Source: Porticoccaceae bacterium
GTDB taxonomy: Bacteria > Pseudomonadota > Gammaproteobacteria > Pseudomonadales > Porticoccaceae
Length of the DNA stretch: 8,243 nt
Direction of reading: 5' to 3'
Assembly: GCA_028822945.1 (NCBI GenBank)
Contig: JAPKCN010000079.1
Coordinates: forward strand, 1-8,243
Within the stretch, counting starts at the first letter, position 1. Each line of letters begins with the position of its first letter. Made by a program: the position numbers and the translations under genes. Shown here in pieces: positions 1 through 6,155 of the stretch. Under the pieces are notes generated by a model that ran no database searches, had not been told where the DNA came from, and saw only the letters and a program-made list of their open reading frames with translations.

Positions 1-38
1 CTGAGTTATTTCAGGATTAAAAATAGGTTACACATACC

Positions 39-344
39 ATGGCTATAGCACTAGCGAAGTTAGAGAAATACTTTTCTGTCGAAAAACTCATCTACCACTC
101 GGTAGATCTAAGCCTCTACCAAGTGTCGGCGATTATCGATGGAGCAGAACACTATGTGAGTGATAATCGCGGGCAGTTACTGCGCGCATTTAATTTAGTC
201 GAATTACAAAAACAGTTGAGTTCAGTTAAAGCCGAATCCCGTGTGCTAAGGCATACTAGTGCATACGACGAAATGATTGGCGGCCCGGAAAAGACCTCGG
301 CGAATACCCTAGAGGTGCCTTTAGCCGACAATGAGTTGTATTAG
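39..344 (+). CDS. DUF6482-like small hypothetical protein
   Basis: This 101-residue soluble protein has no signal peptide or membrane segment and no known function. It resembles the DUF6482 family of small gammaproteobacterial proteins: a beta-rich N-terminal half carrying a 'DNRGQLLRAFNL' stretch (residues 42-53), then 'AYDEMIG' (75-81), then a short acidic tail. From memory, that layout of an N-terminal strand-rich part followed by the AYDEM motif near residue 75 is typical of the family, and the length fits. The start is uncertain because the only purine-rich element close upstream (AGG at 27-29) sits rather far from the ATG. The gene stands alone, with a 302-base spacer before the next gene. 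The family assignment is by motif recall and was not searched. That it is a real gene is more certain than the family name. Confidence 0.75.
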   Translation: MAIALAKLEKYFSVEKLIYHSVDLSLYQVSAIIDGAEHYVSDNRGQLLRAFNLVELQKQLSSVKAESRVLRHTSAYDEMIGGPEKTSANTLEVPLADNELY

Positions 345-446
345 CCAGAATCTTCAAAATATCTAACTGGACTGATGAGTAATACGTAAGTAAGCATTAA
401 CTTAAAACCTTATAGCGCGAGTTAAAATAATCCTGATAAATGGACA

Positions 447-478
447 GCGCCGCTTAGTCCGGTTTAGACTTACGGCGC
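447..478. repeat. GC-rich imperfect hairpin
   Basis: The left arm GCGCCG (447-452) pairs with CGGCGC (473-478). After a bulged C and one T-T mismatch the stem continues with AGTC (456-459) against GACT (467-470), leaving a 7-base loop. No run of T follows, so it is not a standard intrinsic terminator. It could still end or protect the transcript of the upstream small gene. The 5' arm is part of an 11-base sequence repeated 80 bases downstream. Confidence 0.5.
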
Positions 479-556
479 GGCACTGGCGTGTATTGGTGTC
501 TTTTGTGTGTTGACCTCATGCCTTGAGCGCCGCTTACGAAAATGTTTATGGGCGCA

Positions 557-592
557 TTGTCATAGCGTTTGTAAGACCAGTGTATAAACGCT
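557..592 (+). promoter_or_regulatory. Putative promoter with overlapping operator-like dyad
   Basis: An inverted repeat pairs AGCGTTTGTA (564-573) with TATAAACGCT (583-592) across a 9-base spacer; only one position departs from perfect symmetry, giving a G-T pair in RNA. Its right arm contains TATAAA (583-588), a plausible -10 box. TTGTCA (557-562) could be the -35, but the 20-base gap is longer than usual. The element lies about 55 bases upstream of the VOC start codon. A repressor bound to the dyad would cover the -10 box; that role is inference. Confidence 0.4.
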
Positions 593-646
593 CTAAATAA
601 TTCATCGAGTTACTAATTTATAAAGTCACTAATAGAGGAAGTTTTT

Positions 647-1021
647 ATGATTGGATATGTCACGTTAGGCGTTAGCGATATGCAGCGTTCGATCTCGTTT
701 TGGTCGCAACTGTTGGCTGATATAGGTTGTACCGTGCAAATGGAGAATGAACGCATCGCATTAATTGGGAAGAGCATGGCCGAGCCAATGGTAGCGGTGT
801 GCCTCCCTTATGATGGCAGCGACTGTAACCCGGGCAATGGCAACATGCTATCGATTGTGGTCGAGGACAATGCCACAGTACAAAAAATGCATGCCAAGGC
901 CCTCGAACTCGGTGCCAGTGATGACGGTGCACCTGGCGTGAGAATGCCCGATATCTGGTACGGAGGATATTTTAAAGATCCTGACGGAAACAAGATAGCA
1001 TTTTTTAACTGGGGCGGATGA
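647..1021 (+). CDS. VOC (glyoxalase/bleomycin-resistance fold) protein
   Basis: This 124-residue single-domain protein has the vicinal oxygen chelate fold. It shows the first beta strand 'IGYVTLGVSDMQRSISFW' (residues 2-19), a middle 'CLPYDG' segment (52-57), a helix 'MHAKALELGA' (81-90), and the closing 'YGGYFKDPDGNKIAFF' strands (105-120). Members are cytosolic and include glyoxalases, dioxygenases and binding proteins; the substrate cannot be read from the sequence. Where metal-dependent relatives carry His in the first strand and Glu after DPDGN, this protein has Thr6 and Phe119. It may therefore lack the classical metal site. The start is well supported: GAGGAAG (635-641) lies 5 bases before the ATG. 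The gene appears to be transcribed on its own from the spacer upstream. The fold call is firm; the specific activity is unknown. Confidence 0.88.
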   Translation: MIGYVTLGVSDMQRSISFWSQLLADIGCTVQMENERIALIGKSMAEPMVAVCLPYDGSDCNPGNGNMLSIVVEDNATVQKMHAKALELGASDDGAPGVRMPDIWYGGYFKDPDGNKIAFFNWGG

Positions 1022-1039
1022 GTCCCGCGCCAGGGCAAT

Positions 1040-1064
1040 GCGGTCTGTTTGATACTCAGACCGC
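1040..1064. repeat. Perfect 8-bp inverted repeat downstream of VOC gene
   Basis: GCGGTCTG (1040-1047) and CAGACCGC (1057-1064) are perfect complements across a 9-base loop, 19 bases after the VOC stop codon. The position suits an RNA hairpin that ends or stabilises the VOC transcript, but there is no T run after it. The half-site CGGTCTG recurs at 1134-1140, so a protein-binding role for the next gene is also possible. Confidence 0.5.
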
Positions 1065-1071
1065 CTATCGC

Positions 1072-1115
1072 CTCGCTCAATGACAGGCGCCAGCGAATAC
1101 CGCGGTTGAGGCGAG
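1072..1115. repeat. Inverted repeat with one bulged base
   Basis: CTCGCTCAA (1072-1080) pairs with TTGAGGCGAG (1106-1115) if one G is bulged out. The arms enclose 25 bases that contain the GC-rich GGCGCC. Together with the hairpin just upstream this would give a structured 3' untranslated region or leader. No function can be assigned. Confidence 0.35.
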
Positions 1116-1124
1116 TTATAACAT

Positions 1125-1140
1125 AGACCATATCGGTCTG
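1125..1140. promoter_or_regulatory. Small dyad with half-site shared with 1040-1064 repeat
   Basis: AGACC (1125-1129) and GGTCT (1135-1139) form a short perfect dyad about 80 bases upstream of the CysH-like start. CGGTCTG (1134-1140) repeats the half-site at 1041-1047 exactly. A paired operator for the CysH-like gene is possible; a chance origin is also possible given the short arms. Confidence 0.25.
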
Positions 1141-1217
1141 ACTTTGAGCTTTGTACGGAAGGGCGTTGTTGTTACCATCTTCCTGTGTTGTATTTTTAAT
1201 CACTCAACGAGGCCCCC

Positions 1218-1838
1218 ATGGAACAGGACTTAGCGGCAGTCAATGCCCAACTGCGCGACAAATCCCCCGCCGAAATTGTTGACTGGGCGCTCGCTCAAGG
1301 TAAACGTCCGGTGGTGACCACCAATTTTCGTCCTTATGAGGCGAGCATTTTATACGCTTGCACCCAGTCGATGCCAAAAATGACGGTGATTTGGTGTGAC
1401 TCTGGATACAACACGCCAGCTACCTATAGTCATGCCGTACAGGTCATCGCACAACTCGACTTAAACGTAGCTCTTTACGTGCCGCGCCAGAGCGCTGCCT
1501 ACCGCGACGTGGTCATGGGTGGAATTCCCGGCGTCGACGATACTCTGCACGCTACCTTTACCGAACAGGTCAAATTGGAGCCTTTTAAGCGCGCCATGGA
1601 TGAGCACCTTAGCGATTTGTGGTTTACCAATCTGCGCAAGGGCCAGACAGCCTTTCGCGACTCTCTCGACATCGCCACCCGCGGCGCTGACGGGTTACTC
1701 AAGGTGAGTCCGTTCTTTTATTGGAGCGATGCCGAGTTGGACCAGTATCTTGCGCAGCATTCACTCACCAGTGAAAACGACTATTACGACCCCACCAAGG
1801 TACTCGAGCATCGCGAGTGCGGCTTGCACACCCAATAA
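1218..1838 (+). CDS. Phosphoadenosine phosphosulfate reductase family protein (CysH-like)
   Basis: This 206-residue cytosolic protein belongs to the PAPS reductase family, whose CysH members reduce PAPS to sulfite during sulfate assimilation. Landmarks in order are a nucleotide-binding loop region 'VTTNFRPYEASIL' (residues 33-45), 'WCDSGYNTPATY' (59-70) matching the DTGYxxPETY segment of CysH, 'KLEPFKRAM' (119-127), 'WFTNLRKGQTAFR' (135-147), and a C-terminal ECGLH (200-204) carrying the catalytic Cys201. The paired cysteines that hold the iron-sulfur cluster of APS reductases are absent, so it would be the thioredoxin-dependent PAPS type if active. Two oddities stand out: the usual SSFG-type loop reads TNFR, and the stretch that normally precedes ECGLH with GDxHTT is missing. 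I think this marks a shorter subfamily rather than a truncation, because the protein ends cleanly after ECGLH. GAGG (1209-1212) lies 5 bases from the ATG. No other sulfate-assimilation gene is nearby, so a different substrate is possible. Confidence 0.85.
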   Translation: MEQDLAAVNAQLRDKSPAEIVDWALAQGKRPVVTTNFRPYEASILYACTQSMPKMTVIWCDSGYNTPATYSHAVQVIAQLDLNVALYVPRQSAAYRDVVMGGIPGVDDTLHATFTEQVKLEPFKRAMDEHLSDLWFTNLRKGQTAFRDSLDIATRGADGLLKVSPFFYWSDAELDQYLAQHSLTSENDYYDPTKVLEHRECGLHTQ

Positions 1839-1840
1839 CT

Positions 1841-1861
1841 AAGGCATTAGCGCTTTTTTTT
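1841..1861 (+). terminator. Possible weak intrinsic terminator after CysH-like gene
   Basis: AAGGC (1841-1845) can pair with GC(G)CTT (1850-1855) if one G is bulged, and eight T residues (1854-1861) follow or overlap the stem. The placement, just after the stop codon, is right. The stem is only about five pairs, so the call is tentative. Confidence 0.35.
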
Positions 1862-1874
1862 CGAGGAGATAGGC

Positions 1875-1895
1875 ATGCACGCTACAGAGGGTTGA
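1875..1895 (+). other. Six-codon mini-ORF behind a strong Shine-Dalgarno
   Basis: GAGGAGA (1863-1869) lies five bases before an ATG that opens the peptide MHATEG and then stops at TGA. The ribosome site is better than those of several real genes here. It may be the relic of a lost gene start, a leader peptide or chance. Nothing after the stop resembles a continuing protein. Confidence 0.25.
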
Positions 1896-2018
1896 GCACC
1901 CCGCAGTATTGAGGAGCGCATTTTTTGTAATTTTTTACCTATCCTTTAATCTCTAATCGGCGATATTTTAACGCTATGGCTTTTCAACTTCGTTGCTTTG
2001 ATTGAGGGTGCTTTTATT

Positions 2019-2039
2019 TAGCGACTTTTTCGTTCGCTA
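2019..2039. repeat. Inverted repeat TAGCGA/TCGCTA
   Basis: TAGCGA (2019-2024) and TCGCTA (2034-2039) are perfect 6-base complements around a T-rich 9-base spacer. The repeat shares the GCGACT core with a second dyad 58 bases downstream. It could be a protein site or a small RNA hairpin. Confidence 0.35.
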
Positions 2040-2076
2040 TCGTGTCAAGTCACCGCACTTTTTCCCGAGCGGTTAT

Positions 2077-2099
2077 CGCGACTACATTTTTGAGTCGCG
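2077..2099. repeat. Inverted repeat CGCGACT/AGTCGCG
   Basis: CGCGACT (2077-2083) and AGTCGCG (2093-2099) are perfect 7-base complements around ACATTTTTG. It lies about 180 bases before the best GH3 start, far for a promoter-proximal operator unless the transcript starts well upstream. No trailing T run supports a terminator. Confidence 0.4.
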
Positions 2100-2278
2100 T
2101 TGCATGCCCTGCACTTTACCGTTTACTGATCACCTTGTGCCGATTGTAACGCCGCGCTTTGATTGTTGTGCATAAAACTGTCTGTGGCTAGTTTGGACTG
2201 GTTGCAAATGCTAGCCTCGTGGGTAGGCGAGTGCCGATGGGTTGGCATATAAATTTATGGACACGGGGTGTTCTGCGC

Positions 2279-4310
2279 ATGATTCAGAGATCGACGGGCA
2301 TGTTGCGCACGCTCGGCATACTGCTGGTGGTGCTTATAGTATTGCTGGGATTGACACTGATCAATACCCTCTACCACCCACTCGGTCGTGCTTGGGTGGC
2401 ATGGGTTGGATTGCCGCTACCGGTTCAACGCAGCGACGGCGACTTTGCCTAATGGGATAACAACCGCAACCGTCGCCTCGATCCCTATGAGGACGCGCGC
2501 CTTTTGCCGCAACAACGCAGCGTCGACCTGCTTAACCAGATGACACTGGGGCAAAAAGTAGGTCAAATGTGTCATCCTCCGGTGATCATTGCGCCAGATC
2601 TTCCGCTGTTGGCTTTTCATCTGGCGATGGGCCGCACGGATAGCCCCGAGCGACGTATTTTTGATCAGCACATCAGCCATTTCAATATTTATGGCAACCC
2701 GAGTCCGGCGCAAATAGCAGCAAAAGTTAATCGCCTACAAGCGGTTGCCGCAACCACTGCGCTGAGTATTCCGCTGTCGATTAGCTCGGATCCGCTCCAC
2801 GAAGTCGAGCGAGGTGGCGGCATTGCGGCGTTCTCGATCGAAGGTTTTTCGCAGTGGCCATCGCAACTTGGGTTTGCCGCTACCCGCGATCCTCAGCTGG
2901 TTAGGCGTTTTGGCGCAGTGGCCGCCGCCGAGTATCGCGCGGTGGGTATCACCACTGCGTTGCACCCTATGGGCGACTTGGCGACTGAACCGCGCTGGTC
3001 GCGCAACTTTGGCACCTTTGGTTCCAACGCGGCGCTATCCAGTGGCATGACCCTCGCCTATATGCAAGGATTTCAGGGCGACGCCTTGGGACCGGGTTCG
3101 GTGATGACCATGGTCAAGCATTTTCCTGGAGGCGGACCGCAGTTGGATGGCCGCGATCCCCATTTGCCGAGCGGTGCTGAGCAAGTCCTATCCGGGGGGT
3201 AATTTTGACTATCACATAGCGCCGTTTAAAACCGCCATCGACAATGGTTTACGGGTGATCATGCCTTACTATGGCATTCCTGTCGGACAAACTGACGAGG
3301 CTGTGGCCATGACCTACAACCGTAAGATTCTGACAGATCTGTTGCGCGATCAACTGGGTTTTGAGGGTGTCGTCTGTAATGATTGGGGGGTGCTCACTAG
3401 CCGTGCTTGGGGCGTTGAGGCGCTCTCGCTAGCTGAGCGCTTTGCGCGCTCAATCGAGGCCGGCGTCGATCAGTACGGCGGTGAGAGCGATACCCAGATA
3501 TTGCTCGATCTCGTGCTTTCGGGAGTAATTGACGAGGCGCGTATAGATCGTTCGGTGATGCGTATTCTGAAAAATAAGTTTGCCCTCGGTCTGTTTGAAC
3601 AGCGCTATGTAAACGAAGCGCGTATTGCCGAGCGGGTAATGACCGCCGACTATGTGGCGGCTGGTATCGCCGCCCAAGGGCAGTCGCTGGTGTTACTTAA
3701 AAACCAGTCGCTGTTGCCCGCCGAGATCTCAAGCGCTGGGGTCTTACCGTTGCCGCGCAAGGCGGCAGTTTATGTCGATGGTATGGATACAGATGCCCTA
3801 AGTAAATTTGCCGAGGTCGTTGATAATCCGGCGGTGGCCGACTATGTGATAGCCTCGCTCGGCAGTGTTTATAATGGCCGCCAGCTAGCGGGTTCAGACT
3901 TGTTAAGCGATCGTATTTTGAGCAGTGTCTTGCCAGACGACGATTTGCGCTTCAGCAACGCCATCGTCGAGCGCCTGCGTGGTTATGCCGAGTTGGCACT
4001 GTTGATTGTATTGATTGACCTTAACCGACCAGCGGTACTTGGTGACATTCAGGCGTTTAGCGATGCGCTAATCGGCACCTTTGGGGTCGAAGACCGAGTG
4101 GCGCTAGAGGTTATATTTGGCGACCAGCAACCAACTGGCCAATTGCCGTTTGAACTGCCGGCGTCGATCGCGGCGGTGCCCGGGCAACTGGAGGATCTAC
4201 CCGATGACTCGCAGGACCCAACCTATCCATTTGGACATGGTCTGCGCTACCCGAACCACAATTCAACCCTATATATCCCCCTCGACGCCGATCCCAAAGA
4301 TGGCGAGTAA
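2279..4310 (+). pseudogene. Glycoside hydrolase family 3 (beta-glucosidase-like), disrupted
   Basis: If repaired, this gene would encode a membrane-anchored or exported exo-glycosidase of about 676 residues that releases sugars from beta-linked glycans. The ATG at 2279 has GGGG (2265-2268) 10 bases upstream and is followed by a hydrophobic segment, TLGILLVVLIVLLGLTL, an uncleaved anchor or signal peptide. A TAA at 2450-2452 then interrupts the frame, yet the same frame continues at once with 'DNNRNRRLDPYEDARL', typical of GH3 N termini. The barrel domain shows KHFPGGG (bases 3116-3136). A one-base insertion near 3187-3188 shifts the frame: removing one C restores the expected 'QVYPGGNFDYH'. 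Downstream, 'GVVCNDWGVL' carries the probable nucleophile Asp (codon 3381-3383), and the C-terminal domain runs from 'QSLVLLKNQSLLP' to 'YPFGHGLRY'. The remainder is well preserved, so decay is recent or the two lesions are sequencing errors. GTG 2219 and ATG 2237 are alternative in-frame starts. Confidence 0.88.
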
Positions 4311-4318
4311 CTTATGGT

Positions 4319-4795
4319 CTAGCGCAAAATACTGTTGGCGATCACGTCGCTGTGTAGCGTGGAGCCGTCGCTTTTGCCGAGAGGCACGGCGGGCCAGTTG
4401 CCATTGGCAAAGACAAATAGAATCGTTGCGCCCTCGGGGCCTGCGAGTAGCGGGCCATAGCCACGATTAGCAAGGCCGACGCGAATATCGCCCATGTAGA
4501 GCCATTTTTTACCGACTTTTTGTGAGCCTTCGAGGACTATCTCGGTATAGTCGCAGTCGTGGGTGTGTGCCTCGATCAGGCAGTCTGGTGGGTAGTAGAC
4601 TTTAAATACAGTCGGCGAGGCCTGTTCACTCGGGCTGCCGACGCGGTACATTTTGGAGATCACGCCGTTGGGTAGTGTGACGGGTTTGACGTCGTCCCAG
4701 TTAAAAGTTAGATGCCCTCGGCGGGCGAGGTTTTTATCGAGTGCATCGGTGGATAGGTCGATGGGCATTTTGTTTGATTCTGCTGGCGGAGCCAT
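4319..4795 (-). CDS. Cupin-domain protein
   Basis: This 158-residue soluble protein has a single cupin beta-barrel. The first cupin motif is clear: 'AHTHDCDYTEIVLEG' (residues 76-90), with His77, His79 and Glu85 as probable metal ligands. The second motif would fall around 'GYGPLLAGPEGATILFVFANG' (112-132), split here by Gly-Pro pairs, and lacks the histidine usually found there. Any bound metal therefore has an incomplete set of ligands. Known cupins range from dioxygenases and isomerases to binding proteins, and nothing here picks one. On the minus strand AAAGGTG stands four bases before the ATG, supporting this start. The gene converges on the broken GH3 gene with only eight bases between stop codons, so the two are not co-transcribed. 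The fold is well supported; the activity is unknown. Confidence 0.85.
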   Translation of the reverse strand: MAPPAESNKMPIDLSTDALDKNLARRGHLTFNWDDVKPVTLPNGVISKMYRVGSPSEQASPTVFKVYYPPDCLIEAHTHDCDYTEIVLEGSQKVGKKWLYMGDIRVGLANRGYGPLLAGPEGATILFVFANGNWPAVPLGKSDGSTLHSDVIANSILR

Positions 4796-4917
4796 AGGTC
4801 ACCTTTGCGTGATTTGGGTTTTCGCATCCGATGATACCTTATTTTTTAAGCACAATTACAGCGCCTATTTTGCACGTACGAGCATTTTCAAGCCTTGCTC
4901 ACAAATTTTTTTGAAGC

Positions 4918-4969
4918 CTTTTAATAAATTATTGATTATAAACAATATTTAATAATAGTTGATTAGAAT
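4918..4969. promoter_or_regulatory. AT-rich divergent control region with dyad
   Basis: About fifty bases are almost entirely A and T, in contrast with the GC-balanced genes on both sides. An imperfect inverted repeat, AATTATTG (4927-4934) against CAATATTT (4943-4950), lies inside. TAGAAT (4964-4969) is a good -10 candidate for the rightward quinone oxidoreductase gene; TAAACA (4939-4944) is a weak -35 with a long 19-base gap. The region may also serve the leftward cupin gene, but no convincing promoter was seen on that strand. Confidence 0.35.
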
Positions 4970-5050
4970 TGCACGAGGCAGGCAACGCAGATTGCCGAGT
5001 ACTGCGATAGGCAGCATACTAGCCTGCAGATCTATGCTGGGGAGAAGCCA

Positions 5051-6085
5051 ATGACAACTGCACCTTCAAATGCTGATGATGTAGAAGCTGGTCATTTAAA
5101 AGCTATGCAATACATCGATGTAAAAGCGGCGGGCGGCGCTGAACAGATGTATATGACCCGTGGGCCAGTTCCGAACTGCGGGCCCGGCGAGGTATTGATT
5201 CAGGTCGCCGCCAGCGGTATCAATCGCCCTGACATTCTTCAACGCTTGGGGTTATATGCACCGCCAGCCGACGCGTCGCCAGTTATGGGCCTCGAGGCCG
5301 CTGGCGAGGTGGTTGCACTAGGCACCGGTGTGGATCACTGGTCCATTGGCGACCGCGTCTGTGCGCTTTGTAATGGCGGTGGCTACGCCGAGTATGTGGC
5401 GGTGCCCGCGGGCCAATGCCTGCCGATACCCGATGGTTTGACGCTGCTCGAGGCCGCTAGTTTGCCAGAAACATTTTTTACCGTGTGGAGTAATCTGTTT
5501 CAGCGCGCGCACCTGACCGCTGGCGATACCTTACTAGTGCATGGCGGCAGCAGCGGCATTGGCGTGAGCGCAATTCAGTTGGCCGCAGCCAGCGGCGTCA
5601 AGGTATTTGCCAGCGCCCGGAGCGCAGACAAATGCCGCGCGTGCAAGGCGCTGGGTGCCGAGCACGTGATCGACACGAGCCTGCAAGACTTTACCGCCGA
5701 AATTATGGCGCTAACGGACAATCGCGGTGTCGATGTGATACTCGACATGGTCGGTGGCGATTATCTACAAAAGAATATTGACTGTGCGGCAGTAGATGGG
5801 CGGTTGGTGAGCATTGCTTTTCTTGCCGGTGCTCGGGTCGAACTGAATATGCTGCCGCTGATGCTCAAGCGCCTAACCCTGACCGGCTCGACATTGCGGC
5901 CGCAGAGCGCTGCAGCTAAGGCTTTCATCGCCCGCCAATTACTCGAGCATGCCTGGCCATTACTGGAGTCTGGCGCCATTGCACCGCAGATCTATGCCAG
6001 CTTCGACCTCGCCGATGTCGCACAGGCGCACCGACTATTGGAGAGCAATCAGCACATCGGCAAAATTGTCTTGCGGGTGGCATAG
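5051..6085 (+). CDS. NAD(P)H:quinone oxidoreductase, PIG3-like zinc-free MDR family
   Basis: This 344-residue cytosolic enzyme belongs to the medium-chain dehydrogenase/reductase superfamily, quinone oxidoreductase branch, which transfers electrons from NAD(P)H to quinones and similar carbonyl acceptors. The N-terminal GroES-like catalytic domain contains 'SGINRPDILQRLGLYAPP' (residues 55-72) and 'GLEAAGEVVALG' (80-91), both characteristic of PIG3-type enzymes. The Rossmann domain shows 'VHGGSSGIGVSAIQLA' (163-178), the nucleotide-binding loop, and 'VDVILDMVGGDYL' (227-239). The cysteine cluster that binds structural zinc in alcohol dehydrogenases is absent. Relatives usually begin near Met19 here, so there is an extra 18-residue N terminus. 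GGAG (5041-5044), six bases before the first ATG, supports the longer form. The gene reads away from the cupin gene and converges on the transporter. The family call is firm; the physiological substrate is not known. Confidence 0.92.
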   Translation: MTTAPSNADDVEAGHLKAMQYIDVKAAGGAEQMYMTRGPVPNCGPGEVLIQVAASGINRPDILQRLGLYAPPADASPVMGLEAAGEVVALGTGVDHWSIGDRVCALCNGGGYAEYVAVPAGQCLPIPDGLTLLEAASLPETFFTVWSNLFQRAHLTAGDTLLVHGGSSGIGVSAIQLAAASGVKVFASARSADKCRACKALGAEHVIDTSLQDFTAEIMALTDNRGVDVILDMVGGDYLQKNIDCAAVDGRLVSIAFLAGARVELNMLPLMLKRLTLTGSTLRPQSAAAKAFIARQLLEHAWPLLESGAIAPQIYASFDLADVAQAHRLLESNQHIGKIVLRVA

Positions 6086-6088
6086 CTA

Positions 6089-6155
6089 ATGCCTTTGGCA
6101 TGTTGACTTAGCGCCTGCCAAGGTGGCGCCTCGAGCGGAAAACATTAACGCTCGA
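6089..6155. terminator. Stem-loop cluster between convergent genes
   Basis: Three inverted repeats fill the space between the convergent stop codons: ATGCC/GGCAT (6089-6093, 6097-6101), GCGCC/GGCGC (6111-6115, 6125-6129) and TCGAGCG/CGCTCGA (6131-6137, 6149-6155). The last overlaps the transporter's stop codon. None has a T run, so they are not textbook intrinsic terminators. The location suggests a role in ending or protecting both transcripts. Confidence 0.35.

Larger units (their letters stand above)
345..646. other. Non-coding spacer with hairpin and dyad
   Basis: No reading frame of useful length is present. The spacer holds a GC-rich hairpin (447-478), an 11-base direct repeat AGCGCCGCTTA at 446-456 and 526-536, and a 10-base inverted repeat (564-592) that overlaps a TATAAA box. 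These probably form the 3' end of the upstream transcript and the control region of the VOC gene, but this is inferred from position only. Confidence 0.6.
1839..2278. other. Long non-coding region between CysH-like and GH3 genes
   Basis: About 440 bases hold no convincing gene on either strand. The sequence is richer in A and T than the flanking genes and full of T runs. It contains a possible weak terminator (1841-1861), a six-codon reading frame with a strong ribosome site (1875-1895), and two inverted repeats sharing GCGACT (2019-2039 and 2077-2099). I could not place a good promoter for the GH3 gene. The best -10 candidate, CATAAA at 2171-2176, lacks a well-spaced -35. Confidence 0.6.

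Noticed and set aside
808..1203. 131-codon minus-strand frame over the VOC 3' end and spacer
   Set aside because: It overlaps the clearly coding VOC gene antisense, has no recognisable motif, and its composition looks like a reversed shadow.
2504..3202. Separate gene starting with TTG after the GH3 stop codon
   Set aside because: Its frame continues the upstream one through a single TAA, and the bases between 2453 and 2503 still encode GH3-like sequence, so it is the same broken gene.
3185..3202. Programmed +1 frameshift in the GH3 gene
   Set aside because: The G6 run invites the idea, but GH3 enzymes are not known to use frameshifting, and the separate in-frame stop upstream makes plain decay or sequencing error simpler.
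4653..4952. 99-codon plus-strand frame across the cupin start and AT-rich spacer
   Set aside because: It is antisense to the cupin N terminus, and its tail is low-complexity translation of AT-rich DNA.
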